Shown: positions 11,435 to 23,700 of the stretch, in pieces
Layout: every line of letters starts with the position of its first letter
Position numbering within the stretch: the first letter of the stretch is position 1
Assembly: GCA_907165135.1 (NCBI GenBank)
Contig: OU015566.1
Location: 8,788,157 to 8,852,156, forward strand
Direction: 5' to 3'
Origin: Oikopleura dioica
Lineage: Eukaryota > Chordata > Appendicularia > Copelata > Oikopleuridae
DNA: 64,000 nt
Notes under the pieces: generated by a model
Told to the model about the DNA's origin: nothing
What the model saw: the letters and a program-made list of their open reading frames with translations, nothing else
Databases searched by the model: none
Position numbers and translations under genes: made by a program

Positions 11435-13077
11435 ATGTCAAAGCGAAAGAGCACACTTTCAAATCAGTCGAAGATGCCGAGAAACAGTTTTCGCATGATA
11501 AGAAAAGGGTAGTTTATGGGGCACTTGTCAGATAACGCGGCTGCAATAGGGTGATTCTCTCTTTTTATCGGAAATTGTAAGACAGCTTTTACTGATATGA
11601 TGAGGATTTTTAAGTAAACAAGACCCAAATATATCCTTCGATAGGAATCTAGCACAAGTGCAGACAGTTTTACGTGCAGATTTACACAGCAGTTCCCCAG
11701 AAGGTACATTCTTCGAACTTTCTTTTTATAAAAATTTTCTTTTGCAAGTAAATAAGGAAGTCCGAAATCCCAAGATCAAAGCAGAACAGAATCTGAACCC
11801 AACTCGTCCCCAAAATGCAGCAGCTGCAAACCCTCAAAGAGAAATTGTTCTTCCACAACAAGTCATCGCCGAATCCACCTATTCCCAAGCTCTGGATTCA
11901 TTAACTTTTTCACGGAAAATTACGAAGCTCTGAATTTTTGAATCCGACTGAAGTGAGCATCACAAGTCACTCGAGTGATGAAGAATCTAAAGACTCGCAG
12001 CAGTCGATTAGCTCGGTCAAAGGTCTTTCTCAAGAAGCGACTGTTACCGAGTCATTCCTCAATGAAATTACAGAGGTCGATATTAGAGGCAAGTGGAGTA
12101 GATGGCGATTAATCATCTTGTATTTGAAATAAAAGTTCAGATAAGCCCCGTGAATATTATGTGTTTATGCGACAACTTCCTCATTTGTCAGGTGCGTTCC
12201 TTCAATTTAAATAGCTATTTTAAATAGCCTATTTAAATTGTGTTTAAGTGCCGGACAGGTTGGAATATTATGCGCTGAGCAAGGGAGATAATCCCAAAAT
12301 TACTCGAGTATTGAGTAGGGATCATTAAAATTTGTTCAGTTAACCTCAAACACAAGTAATTCAAAATTATCCCTAAAAAGCTACATGGTCAAGGTGAACC
12401 GTTGAAACTTCTACAGTGGCACCAATTCACTGATTGTATAGGAGCGTGGGAGCAAGTTCTATTCAAACGTAATGCGAGCGGAACGTGTGAAAAACGGGCG
12501 GCATAATTATTGTTTACTTTTTTGGAATATTCTGATGAACTTGTGTGAAAGTAGCGAAGAAAAACGTGGTGATTTGCCGTGGCAAAGCCTTCCCGCTGCT
12601 TAACAGGGTATGATTGTTTGTACTGTACCGTCTTAGCTTTGAAAGAATCGTGAAAAATACAGCTCAAGCATAACAAAGTTCTTCAAGGGAAACCCTGCAG
12701 TTGAAGTCCCCGAGCTGAGCGCCACTTCAAAAGTATACGACGTTTGCACCGTCAAGGTGAGTTTCCTCGCCACTGATTAAATCATATATTCTGTTTATAA
12801 TTTGTGCTCATTTCATACGTCCCCTTGCTGCGTAACTTTCGTAGAATTAGAACGTTACGTTCTATGTACTACTAAAATCGACATTTTTTCTTAGTTGAAG
12901 TTCTACGAGGAGGATTTGAAGAAGACAGGCGACAGCAAATGGGTTTGGGCAAGATCTGAGCAGCTTCCGAGAGCTCCTGTTAGGATTAATTTGTTGTTCA
13001 AAGAAGGAATTACTGGACCCACTTTTCCGGTGGAATATTCTTGCTGCGCCATTCTAGGGATCGGGGTCGGCATCTAA
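11435..13077 (+). CDS. Unrecognised protein, disordered N-terminus (gene model approximate)
   Basis: I do not recognise this gene. It starts at 11435 after a cttacag acceptor with a basic Ser-rich N-terminus. Candidate exons are 11435-11507, then one ending near 11701 (...ADLHSSSPE), then one from about 11761 (VRNPKIKAEQNLN..., Asn/Gln/Ala-rich). An acidic Ser-rich part (SHSSDEESKDSQQSISS, 11960-12090) follows, then DKPREYYVFMRQLPHLS (12141-12192) and a later part (FFKGNPAVEVPELS, FYEEDLKKTGDSKWVWARS) at about 12680-13000. The first donor looks like AAAG|GG and another like AG|GCAAGT (about 12090). Between the Ala-rich and Ser-rich parts (about 11905-11925) the frame shifts by one base near short T/A runs. 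The link between the 12.1 kb and 12.7 kb pieces is unproven; they could be two genes. Confidence 0.4.
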
Positions 13078-13889
13078 CCCGCTCAGGGTCGCGCGTGTTA
13101 TCTAACCCCAAATTACAGGAATAGTTCAATAACGAAGAAGCAAAAGAGTTACCTTGTTCGCTGGAAACTGCCCTGTTGAAGTTGCATGTTTGTATCTTCT
13201 TTAGTTAGAATTTCAAAAGTCGGCTTTACATAGGAAATGCTCAACAGGTGCGGTTTCGGCGAACCGCGTGAACCCCGAATAACCAAATCTTAAAACTCAA
13301 TCATGAACTCATTTCTTAGCCAGTAAAACGATGGCCATGAACATGATCGGGAACGAGGGTTGAAATTCTTAATAAAATATTTACCGCATTAGCCAAACGC
13401 TCCTTGAAGTATCTCTGTTGATAAACGTGGGGCGATGAAACTATCGAGCATCGTTCTGACATAAAAATAGCAGGCCATATGAGGCCAAAGGAAACATGGA
13501 CTGATAGAGTCTTCTCTGATAACCTGTAATTATTTTCTGAACGATGTTTGATCGGAAAATTCGGTGATTTTGACGAATTGAATTTCAACCCATTGATTTG
13601 AAATACCCTCACCTGTCAATTTAAACTAGCGATTCCAAAAGAATATCTTTTGGATGATTTTACACTATTTTTTCATCATCATTCGTTGATGGAATTCCTC
13701 ATGCCCAAAAAATTAAAACCAACAGCTACCGTTTTCTTGGCACGACGAAAATTCACTGACAACGCTCTTTAACACTTGTTTTGCTTTTCCCATTCCATTA
13801 GAAAATCTGAGCACTGAAGAATTGCGAGAAAAGAAAAGTAGTTTAAACATTTTAAATTCAGCTAGCTCTTGTAATTCTACACTTTTAGA
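13078..13889. other. Gap with no supported gene
   Basis: No recognisable coding sequence. Short minus-strand open frames at 13316-13612 and 13713-13919 show no family resemblance. The acceptor-like ctacacttttag ending at 13888 belongs to the next gene. Confidence 0.4.
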
Positions 13890-16800
13890 ATGAGCAACGT
13901 GCTCGTCCAGCACAGTCATGACGTGAACTGCGTTGCTGTTTCGAAGGCAAGATTTTTTTTTAAAACCCTAGTTTTTAGGTGAATAATAATCCCTTTGAAT
14001 CAACACTGGACTGCATACACGTGTAGTATTTTGCGGTTGTCGGGCTTAATTTTTCCGTGCTCTTGTTAATCCACCCCAAACGTGAGCCCCGTGCAAATAC
14101 GTATACTTTCAGTAGATTCAAAATGGAACATTCGCTACGCTAGACCAGGCCATTTAATGACAGAAGAAATTAAAGTGCGTATTCTCCAGGCTGGGCCACG
14201 TAGCAATTGAATAAATAACTCGTCACTATTTCTTCGATTCAATTTAAGTTTTGAAAATCGATTGAAAGGGAAATATCTTTTATGGCTGCTCCGACAAAAC
14301 GCTCTACAAAAGAGATGATAAGGGAAGTTGCCAAGAAGTTCATAAACACAGTCAGATTGTGACATGCTTAGGCTTTGGTTCATTTAAGCTACTGTAACTC
14401 ATAAGTTTGCAAAAGTAACTGTACTACTGTCAGGTAGACGATAACGGACACTAATCCGGAAGGTCCTTTCCGGGAAGTAATTTATGCATTAGCGTAAATT
14501 TAGGTTACTTCAGCTGCTTTTTATAATCTTCCAACAAAGTGACTCTTGATTTAATTAAAAAGAGATGGTCCGTTTTTTTTCAATAGCCATAATTTTTCAA
14601 TATCGTTATTTTCCTAACAGTAGTTTTTTCATCGAAAGAAACTTTTTCGATGTAAATTATGATTAACTTACGTATGGAATGCACGGCGAACCTTGTTTAC
14701 AGATCACGCTGACGGACTCGTGGTTTCCGGCGGACTAGATGGAAATGTGAAGACCACAGATGGCATCGAATTCGCCTCGAAGTTGATTGTAGTGAGATCT
14801 ATTGCACTCCATCGGAGCGGGAAAAAGATCGCCGTCGGAGGCCCTGATGGGCAGGTATCGGTAAGTTATGAAATCAACCAAACCAATGTCTCGTCTATTT
14901 TATAAACAGATCTCATTTCCTAATCATGCCACCAATTCAGGGCACCGTGAATGATGCAAATATTTAATATTCGTCCAATCTTATATTATATAAGTTATAC
15001 ATCCAGCGACGGTAAAAAGCAAAATATATTTGGAAATATTTTAGAAGAACAGTTGGACCGCCGGAATTTCCGGTGCGGTGATAGATTCAGCAGGAAAAAA
15101 TCGGTTTTGATTTTTTCGAATTGAACCGTTCAATGAATTAAAACACGTTTAAGCTCTTCCGTTTTCATTCACACAACAATATTTACGCGTTTGAATAAGT
15201 TTCTGTTTAAAAGCGAATGCGTTCCGAAAACAATTAAAAAGATAAGCCCAATTTCCTTTTAACCACTTAGTTCACCTAAATATGCGTCCTTCCGTATGGC
15301 TTGAAAAATTCAGAGTTTTGTTTAACACTCATTAGATTTGCCTTATTTCCGCGCATCCCCCGATGAGAACGGTTGCGTTTCGTTATTTCCTTTGTTTAGT
15401 TTTAGAAATTTTTGCCGACTTTGGTGATATTTTTCTTCAGATTTTGGATACCTCCGGTCGCTGTCTTGAGTCGTGGGAGGGCCATTGTGATGGTACCGTC
15501 CACGCGTTGGGATGGTTGGGAAACTACCTCGTTACCGGTTCCGCTCTCGGTAAGACTTTTAATAGCACCATCTTGCATAAGTTCAATTTCAACGCTTTTG
15601 CTTTCTGAAATTGCATTTAAAATGTAGATTCTTCACGAACTCTTTCGGGGGCGTCTGGTTTGGTGGGCCAGGACGTGGCAGGGACACGATAGGTCTTGAT
15701 AAATCGTCAGGCTGTGTTCAATTCCCAACCAAGCATATGTGTGGTAGACGTTCTAACCCACATAGTCCGAGTCTGTGAAGCATTGATGTTGGAACCAGTA
15801 CTCAGTACTGACTAGTGGTTCCTTCTATCTATGTGGAGACATAATAATAGACTTAGTATACCCTTCTCTCTTGAGAAATCCTCCTCCACAGCTGGGTACC
15901 TGGGATACCCAGCAAAGTGCCCAGTGATGTCGTAGGCCTAGACTCACTGGGACTTCTGGCTAAGATGGAATGTCGAGGGAAAATGGGAAATCTCCTCGAT
16001 ATAAAAAAACCGCAAATGACGATGAGTCTCACCAGCTCGGGAGGTTCTTTCGGGTCCCCAAGAAGGAGGATGAAGGATCTTGACACTGCCTGGACAACAG
16101 TGAAAAGTCCGATGAATCTTCCGCCGCTCGAAAGTTTTGTATTAATTTTCAATAGAAGCAACAATCGTTTCAATTAATTTTAACATGAAAAAAGTTTTCG
16201 TGACGGGCCGCTATTAACAGCACGATGCTTCCTGTCTTCTAAGCATCAAATATTATTACTTAGTCAGCACTCTCTTTTTACGAAACATGACTGTTCAGGA
16301 GATTTACGAATCTGGGAAACGGAAAAGAAACGGCGTCTTCTTGCCAGCAAAACGAGTATACATGACAAGTCCTTTTCCGGATGCGGGACATTGGCGCTTG
16401 ACACAAATCCAAATAAAAGTCACATCGTTACAGTCGGAGCAGACAATCTTGGCCACATTTGGTGGCTCAATGAGTCAGGTGAGTTTTGCCTCTTTCTTAG
16501 GGAGGATTAGAATCGCATGCTTTCGGCAAATGGAATGATATTTTCGAGTGTTACAAAGCTAAATAACTAAATACGGCTCTTAACTATCATGCGTAAGCGT
16601 GACTTTTGTCAAGTGCTTTTAGAAAACTATGAGATCATTCGTTTGCAAAGTGTTTGCAAAAAGTTATTTTATTAATGTCTTTTTTGAGCCAATGAGTTAT
16701 TAAAGAGCGTTCTAAAGCTCCGTGCCGAAATACGCAATAAATATGAAATAGGCGTAATCCTGCTCTCCTTTGTTAGCTGAGTCCATCTAAGATTAACTGT

Positions 16801-18101
16801 AGATATGATTATCCATTTCCAAAATAACGATTGATGTAGGACGTCGGCCATGTATCGATCTGGTGCTAAACCTGCGAAGCCACACTGCGCCCGTGAATTG
16901 CGTGAAATATTCACATGATCACTGTCTTATTGCTACCGGCTCAATCGACAAGGTGCCTTATTACACAATACATAATATATATTATGAAGAGAATATGAAA
17001 TGATAAACAAAAGTAACATCGCTCCTAGAATATTTGCATTTGGACAGCAGCAGATGGAGCCCTTATCCGACAGATTGAGCAGCACACAGGCTCCGTTTTG
17101 TCACTTTGCTGGAATAGAGAGTCGACATCGGTCATTTCAGGTACAATTTGAATAGGTGAAATAACGGGTCAAGCTGTTTCATACCAAGTTCACGTTTTTC
17201 TTGCATAACTTGAAAACGCGTTACCTGGAGTTATGTATATCTTGAAATCAGCTCGGGAATACCTCTGTCGATTCTCGTGGATTTTTATAAAATTCACATG
17301 TTGAATGAAATTATTATTCCTGGGCTTATCTTAGGATTTCTTCAGAAATACAAATCCATTTTTCTCGATATCAGCAAACCAGACGCGGTTTCATTTTGGA
17401 ACCTAGAGTCACTACGGCCTGTCAAAATTATTTGATAACATGCTACCCGGCACCTTGTTGAGCCACCTTTGCTTAGAGCTCTTCGGCATTTGAGAGTTGC
17501 GCCTAATATAGAAATTTACAAACTCTTGAATTAGCTCATCAATTTCTCAGGTGGTGCTGACAAGACGGTGCGGCGGCTGTACATCCAGAGTGAAAACGTG
17601 GCCGAGCCGCCGGAATTATGCTGCCCGATCACACATTCGCTCATGCTAGACTGTGTCACTGCTGATGACGGGAACAACTACTCCAGAGCCGGCATCGAAG
17701 AGTGGTTTTCAAAAGGTAAAGAAAGAGTGGAATAGATTCATTAGAGCGGAAAGCCGGGACTTAGCTACGTAGCCCACTGATTCTCACTGATTATTTAGCC
17801 CAGGTTTCGGTCAGATACGAAACTCTTATCTGTGCTAAGCCAGTGTGTCTTTCAACTACGTGCCCAGATATACCTATTTCTGTGGCTTTTTAAGCTCCTT
17901 GCGTTCCATTGAACAAACGCAGCCCCTCATGAGGCCACTGCCTTTGTTCAGTGAAAAGGCATTTAATTGGAGTAATTAGATTTATTATTCTTAGGCTCCC
18001 AAACTTCGCCACTTACCGGACTGCCGATTAAAAGAGATCTGACGGCGAACTCGGAGATTTCCCAACGGGCGTGGGATTTCGTTAACCAGCAGCAGATATA
18101 A
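13890..18101 (+). CDS. WD40-repeat protein with C-terminal U-box (WDSUB1-like)
   Basis: A probable E3 ubiquitin ligase: the U-box would recruit an E2 and the WD40 propeller would bind substrate. The start at 13890 follows cttttag. Exon 1 (HSHDVNCVAVSK) ends at a GC donor (AAG|GCAAGA, 13947). WD segments: GLVVSGGLDGNVK (14703-14854), GYLVTGSAL-type strand (15441-15549), GDLRIWETEKK...VTVGADNLGHIWWL (16299-16478), SHTAPVNCVKYSHD...ATGSIDK (16840-16952), ICIWTAADG...GSVLSLCW (17029-17140) and GGADKTVRRLY (17551-). The U-box follows at once: LCCPITHSLMLDCVTADDG, then YSRAGIEEWFSKG, and SQTSPLTGLPI in the last exon (17995-18101). Human WDSUB1 has a SAM domain between the WD40 part and the U-box; I see none here. 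Exon assignment between 13.95 and 14.7 kb is unresolved. Confidence 0.82.
15620..16190. repeat. Possible repeat-derived insertion in a WD40/U-box intron
   Basis: The intron between 15549 and 16299 is about 750 nt, much longer than its neighbours. It contains sequence of different, more GC-rich texture. Around 15700-15735 the string gtgttcaattcccaacc resembles an RNA polymerase III B-box. Around 15885-15950 there are repeated ctgggtacctgggatacccag and cactggga words. I cannot assign an element family and found no clear target-site duplication. Confidence 0.3.
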
Positions 18102-18889
18102 AAGTAGTGCGAAGAAAAGAGAAGAAGAAGCAAGAGAACAACTTCTATGTCCTTCCATAGAAATGATCACTTTCTGTTACGTGTTTATCTATCATTTAAT
18201 TATTGTATATTCGACCATTGTTACTTATCCTTTATTCTGAGTCCCGTTGCCTCAAGACTTCAAACTCCATCTTTTACTTCATTCTCCTTCAAGCGCCCCA
18301 TTCCTTCCCAAGTCCTTCTTTAGCGATCACATTCCTCGTATGCAAATCCTTTGTTCTACAGAAAATCCCTGCTTCATAAAAAATTCTCGAGTCAGCCTCA
18401 GAATCCTTTGCTTTCAGATTGAAGGACTTGAATTCTCATTTCAATTACGAGTTGATTAATGCACACGCCGGAGAGTGGTAACGTGACGAAACATCTTTTG
18501 CATATCGCGCGCCCAGACTTTTGTCAAAAAGAGCAACGAAAACGAAAGAGACGGCTAATCGGCTCTCTTCGAGCTCCAACCGGTGCCAAAATGATAAGAT
18601 ACAACTTGAGAGTGCTCCAAGAGCTTCGTTCCAGATTTTCGCCGAATACCATTTTGCAAGTATTACGCTTTATTTTACATGAAATTAACCTGACAGATGC
18701 TACCTTATCTTATATTATTCGAAGAGAAATCCTCTTTCAGTGTTAGGCGCATCCATTCAACATCAATTGGTTGATCCCCTTGATGTATCTTTCGCAGTCA
18801 TTTTCCTTGAAAAACCTAACAATAGGATTTTATCAATTAGCTACTCAAGTCGGAGAAAAGCACGAAAAATCATCATTTTCTCAATAATT

Positions 18890-19205
18890 CACTTGTTAAA
18901 AATGGGTATTTGAACAAACCACATCCGCTAGCCTTGCCCGGGAACTCTGCTCCAGTCCAATTAATCGAATGCGTTATCATTTTTCCGCCGCGAATGTAGC
19001 CGTTTTTCGTAATAATCGAGCCACAGGCGCTGGATAACGGCCCTGATTAGCGAAATTCTTCATTAGTGAGGAATCCTTCGGGAATAGTGAACTGGAGAAT
19101 AATTCTTGCTGATCGTAACCATCATCAAAGAGGTTCCCAGGTTCACGGATATAACCCGCACAGGAGCAGCGAAAATTGCGGAGCAATGCACTTTCGCCAC
19201 CTGCA
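18890..19205 (-). pseudogene. Coding-like fragment, unrecognised
   Basis: After an acceptor (aattgcag, minus strand, about 19205) the sequence reads an open segment with Cys and Tyr (NFRCSCAGYIREPG ... MKNFANQG). A one-base frame change then leads into a second open segment (SSACGSIITKNGYIRGGK ... GAEFPGKASGCG). I recognise no domain. It could be a broken gene copy, an exon with a sequence error, or chance. Confidence 0.2.
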
Positions 19206-19754
19206 ATTTATTTAGATGTCCAGCAAAAAGGTTTATTTACCCTCCGAATGCTCGTTAATTGACATCAAGTGTCAAGCTCTCTTTGATTCTTGACAAGTTG
19301 CGTAAATCGAAAAATGTTTATCTCGTCAAGTTGCTGAAGAAACTGCTGTTTTTATGCAGATTTCTTTTCAGGGAAGCAAAAAGAGTTATAACCTGCTCTT
19401 CTGGTAAAAGGGATTGGTGACTTGTTAGATAAGATTTGACGAAAATATTATGAAGCGTTTAAAGCGTCTTCGAGACTGAATTTATTCTTTTCTATCCGTT
19501 TTAGGTTCCACATCATTTTACCACATTTTGAAGGAAGCCATTTGAATATTTGATAGTTGTCCATAAAACACTACCCCTAGTAAAAATCAATCCAAATTTA
19601 TCCCTTCGCACTAACCATTGAGCCCCTTATTCACCATACAATCACTTGCTCGTTTCACAAACCATTTAGACCACATTCACCAAGCAATTCGTTCCACAAT
19701 AAGTTGCCATCCAGTTTTTTCCTTCATAACTACATGATTCAGCGAATCTCAATC

Positions 19755-19835
19755 ATGCCGGACAGTCATAGAGCGCGCGTTGCTCGCGCAACGCATGCGC
19801 TAACCACTTGGTTATGGTCGCTCATGATTACGCTG
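19755..19835 (-). other. tRNA-like A-box with strong hairpin
   Basis: On the minus strand the string taaccaagtggttagcgcat resembles the D-arm/A-box of a serine or leucine tRNA. It is followed by a perfect short hairpin (gcgttgc with gcaacgc). I could not fold a complete cloverleaf or find a convincing B-box, so this may be a degenerate tRNA or a tRNA-derived SINE fragment. Confidence 0.25.
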
Positions 19836-19974
19836 AGAGCGCCACCTGCCCGCTCTAGCGCCGTTTCTTTGCGCTATTTATTGCGGACGATTTGAGCATT
19901 TCGACATCAAATTTTGAGAATACCGATAAGGTACAAACAACAGAAAACAACAAATTAGAAAAAATAACCCGACG

Positions 19975-20502
19975 ATGAAGTTGAGTATTTTTGCCACTGT
20001 TGCCGCCGTTGCCACCGCTGAAGAGGGACGAAAAGTTCCCCCACGAACACCGGAACAGCGATTGAACAAACTGAAGAAATTCACCGCCGAGTGGACTAGC
20101 ACCAACTTGAAAGAGCATCAGGCCAAACACTGGGCCGGTAAATTCGAGAACAACATCGCTAAGATCCAAAAGCGATTCAAGCACTGCGGATTCTTCGACC
20201 CCAATGTTCCCAACGGCGGCCCACGACCAGTCGAATCAGCCCGTCGACGACGAAACGCTGAAGACGATGATCTCGGCTTTGATGAGCTCCTCGATGGTGA
20301 CGATGAAGTTATTGACACCCGATACGACAAGAACAACCCAATCCGAGGCATCAAACAAATCACCAAGGCCTTCGAAAAGTGGTCCAAGCGATACATCGCC
20401 GACTGCAAAAAGCAGCCAGCGACACAGGTCGGCAGAAACAAGCTCTGGTATTCTAAGCTTGTCGCTTTGCTCCAACGAAACATGGAACGAAGCCGCCAAT
20501 AA
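19975..20502 (+). CDS. Small secreted lysine-rich protein, single exon
   Basis: A 175-residue protein of unknown function with an N-terminal signal peptide (MKLSIFATVAAVATA). The mature chain is rich in Lys/Arg, with RRRR near residue 87. An acidic stretch follows (EDDDLGFDELLDGDDEVID), then a second basic half. Only two cysteines are visible (HCGFF, ADCKKQ), which could form one disulfide. The central basic run beside the acidic stretch could be a propeptide cleavage site; this is inference. The gene is intronless, unlike its neighbours, and codon use is regular throughout, which supports a real gene. I recognise no family. Confidence 0.75.
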   Translation: MKLSIFATVAAVATAEEGRKVPPRTPEQRLNKLKKFTAEWTSTNLKEHQAKHWAGKFENNIAKIQKRFKHCGFFDPNVPNGGPRPVESARRRRNAEDDDLGFDELLDGDDEVIDTRYDKNNPIRGIKQITKAFEKWSKRYIADCKKQPATQVGRNKLWYSKLVALLQRNMERSRQ

Positions 20503-20758
20503 CCTCTTGTCAATACTGTAATTATCAATCTTCCCTGGGTGTGACGTCAACTAAAAATTCAAATAAAACAAAAAAATTAAACATCTTCTTGTCTTTCTTT
20601 GCATTTTTGGCAGCACTGTTTTCAGCCTTTCAACGCATTCTTATTCACAATTGTTGTCTTTCAAATGGAGAAGTATTATCTCTCATAACTTGTGTTATTC
20701 CAATGCAAGCACTTAGTTCTTACCGAAAGTATTAAGAATGAGGTAGTTTTCGGTGAAC

Positions 20759-23700
20759 ATGGCTCCTAATAAGGAGGAAAAGAAAGCCGCTAAGCGTGAG
20801 CGCATTGAAATCGAACGAGTTAAAAATCTCCCAACAGGTAACTTTCCACCTAAGTAGAGAAAACTTGACACCTTTTAGTCTTTTTGAGTAAAACGAATGA
20901 AGATTTTATTGTTTTACTGTGGCCAGCAAAGAAAGGAGAGGGAGAAAAACGACTCCGCGATGTTATTCGTAAGTTTGACAAGCGGAACTCGATTGATCTG
21001 TTATTAGATTACTCAAACATCTGGGAGATCCAAGCGATAGATGATGGACTTACTGTATTTGTTCGATTCGGCAATGAGCTTGCTCATCCGACGAAGATCA
21101 ACGCTGTTTGTGAAACGATCGAAGAAAAGAAGCGCCTGTTAGATAGCATAAATTTCCGACGCGACAAGGATATTTGTCTTAGTTACTATGACATGATGCG
21201 CGTTTCCTATGATCAACTGAATGAATACGCTGAAGATATCAATGTGGAAGAAGTTGGCAAGTCCTTCCGTCTCAACTCGCGTCGCAAATATCAAACTGCT
21301 TTCAGAGCATGTACGCCTAACGTCGAGCAATATCTCCATTCAAAAACGTGGGAATCGTGGCGGCAACTTGCAGAAACTCTTTGTCCCCGAGAAGATATTA
21401 AGAAAGTCTGGCAAGAGGTCCTTGACGAATACAAGGTCGAGCAGGGAAAAGATCTTCCTCTCGTGAGCTTCGTAAACTGGCTCAACGAAACGATGCGGGA
21501 CGAAAGGCTCAACGAAATTCTTTCGCCACCATTTACGATTGACGCTGATGTGAATCCGGAAAAGAACGGCGTTCCACAGATCCTTCAGAACATAGCAGAC
21601 ATTCACGGGTTCAAAATCGAGGACTTGAGCAGAGTCGACTACCGAACCTTCAAGGCGTTTATCGAATGGGAAACTGCTGTAAAATCAGATACATGGCTCA
21701 AAGTTAAAATCGAAACGATGGACTTTCCTCTTTCTCACTACTGGATCGCCTCATCCCACAATACGTACTTAACGGGAAGGCAGCTAGGTGGAGAAAGTAC
21801 GGTTGAAATATATCGCCAGGTGCTGCTTTCAGGATGTCGATGCATCGAACTTGACTGCTGGGATGGGAAAAATGCGAACAAGGTAATTCAAAATTGGATA
21901 GAATAACTCAACCCCAGCGTTGCTCGAACGTTGCATTCTGAATCTGAACTTTTCTTTCTAGGGCGAGCCGATTATCACTCACGGAAATGCATTTTGCACA
22001 GAAGTAATGTTCATCGATGTAATTAAGGAAAGCCGATAGAAATGATAAAACAACCGGGCTACTGGAGATCGAAGTATCTCTAAAAGAGATGAGACTGTTT
22101 TTTGTAGAAACTTCCTCTTGAATTCGAAGAAGAAAAGCACTTAATCAAACCATGATGTAATCTTTACTGACTTCGAAACTTAGAAGCAACTTGGATAACA
22201 ACAGTTAAAAATAATTTCGAATCGGTAATTAGGCAATTAACGAGACGGCGTTTATGGCATCTGATTATCCAGTTATCCTATCGTTCGAAAACCACTGCTC
22301 GAAACCGAATCAACTTAAAATGGCCAACTACTGCGCTGGTGAATAATGCTTTTGCAATGGAAATGAAATTATGACACTTGAAGTTGAAAATATTTTTAGA
22401 AATTTTTGGCGATGCTTTGCTTTCGCAGCCCCTGCTAAATCATCAGCTCGAGCCTGGGATAGACCTTCCTAGTCCAGCAATGCTGAAGGAATGGGTTTAA
22501 TATTGGAAACAGTTTGTCTATCTTACTAAATTCTAGCGCGTCTTTTAGTAGCGACGAAATATGTTTCTTCATTGAATTTGGACAGTAAAAGCCTCCTTGC
22601 GTGTCATTTTGTAAACCCAACGTCCAGGGCCGGATCATCATCAAAAACAAAAAGCTCAGCCAGGCCGAAGAAACCACGATGTTGAACGCTTATTACGACG
22701 GACAGACGGATATCGTCCTGGCAGACGATCATAACGAAGAAAATACAGCAGATTACGATCAAATGAAAAACATGAACAAGAATCAGAAAAAGAATGAAAC
22801 GGGCTCTGGCGAACAAAACTCGGAAAATACCGATAACACGTCTGAAACGGAAAAGTCTGTCGTCTACGATCTTCAAGGAGGGTTTTCACATAAACTAAGC
22901 AAGATCAAATTTGAGAATAGAAAAGTGGAGAGGATATTTCTATGCTTCGTTTACTTTTGTCGATTTTTTCACGAGGTATTACGGAATATGATCGATGTGG
23001 AATCCCCGTTTTAGTCAAGCACACGTCCTCGACGACAAAATCCACCCGGTTCTATCAGCAATGATTAATTACTGCACCTCCGTGCGCTTTCCCGGCTTCG
23101 AGGAATCCTGGAATAACAACAAGCGCTACCAAATGTCGAGTTTTTCCGAAACGCAGGGTCTGAGCCACCTGGGTTCACGATCGCAGGAGTTGGTGTTATA
23201 CAATGCCCGGCAGCTATCGCGTATCTACCCCAAAGGTCAACGTATAGATTCATCGAACTACAACCCAACTGTCTTCTGGTCAGCCGGTTGTCAATTGGTG
23301 TCGCTCAATTATCAAACGCCAGACGAGCACTTTCAACTAAATCAAGGACGCTTTATGTCCAACGGAAGATGCGGCTATGTTAAGGGCTTTTAATCGCGAC
23401 TTTATCTTTTCTTCTCGCACTTTTTGCCAGGAAATTGGCTCATGATTTCGCTTATCTAATATAAGAGCCCTTGTCCAGTGCTCAAGCCGAAATTCATGGT
23501 AGAAACGCTCAAGAACCAGTACGACCCCTTTGGTGAGCGTTTGATTCATCAAGTGCTCGCTGCTAGTTACGAGATTACTGTCATCTCGGGAATGTGGCTC
23601 GGCACCACCGATAATGTATACATTTCGATGGATTTACACGGTCTTCCGGCCGATTGCGTTACAAAGTTTAAAACGAAGAAGTCTAAAGGAACGAGTTCAT

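Larger units (their letters stand above)
18102..19974. other. Gap with fragmentary signals only
   Basis: The WD40/U-box 3' UTR begins here. Two weak signals are listed separately: a minus-strand coding-like fragment at about 18890-19205 and a tRNA-like palindrome at 19755-19835. The open frame at 18459-18746 shows no family resemblance. I see nothing else I can support. Confidence 0.4.

Noticed and set aside
15700-15735. tRNA gene in a WD40/U-box intron
   Set aside because: Only a B-box-like string is present; no A-box at proper spacing and no cloverleaf.
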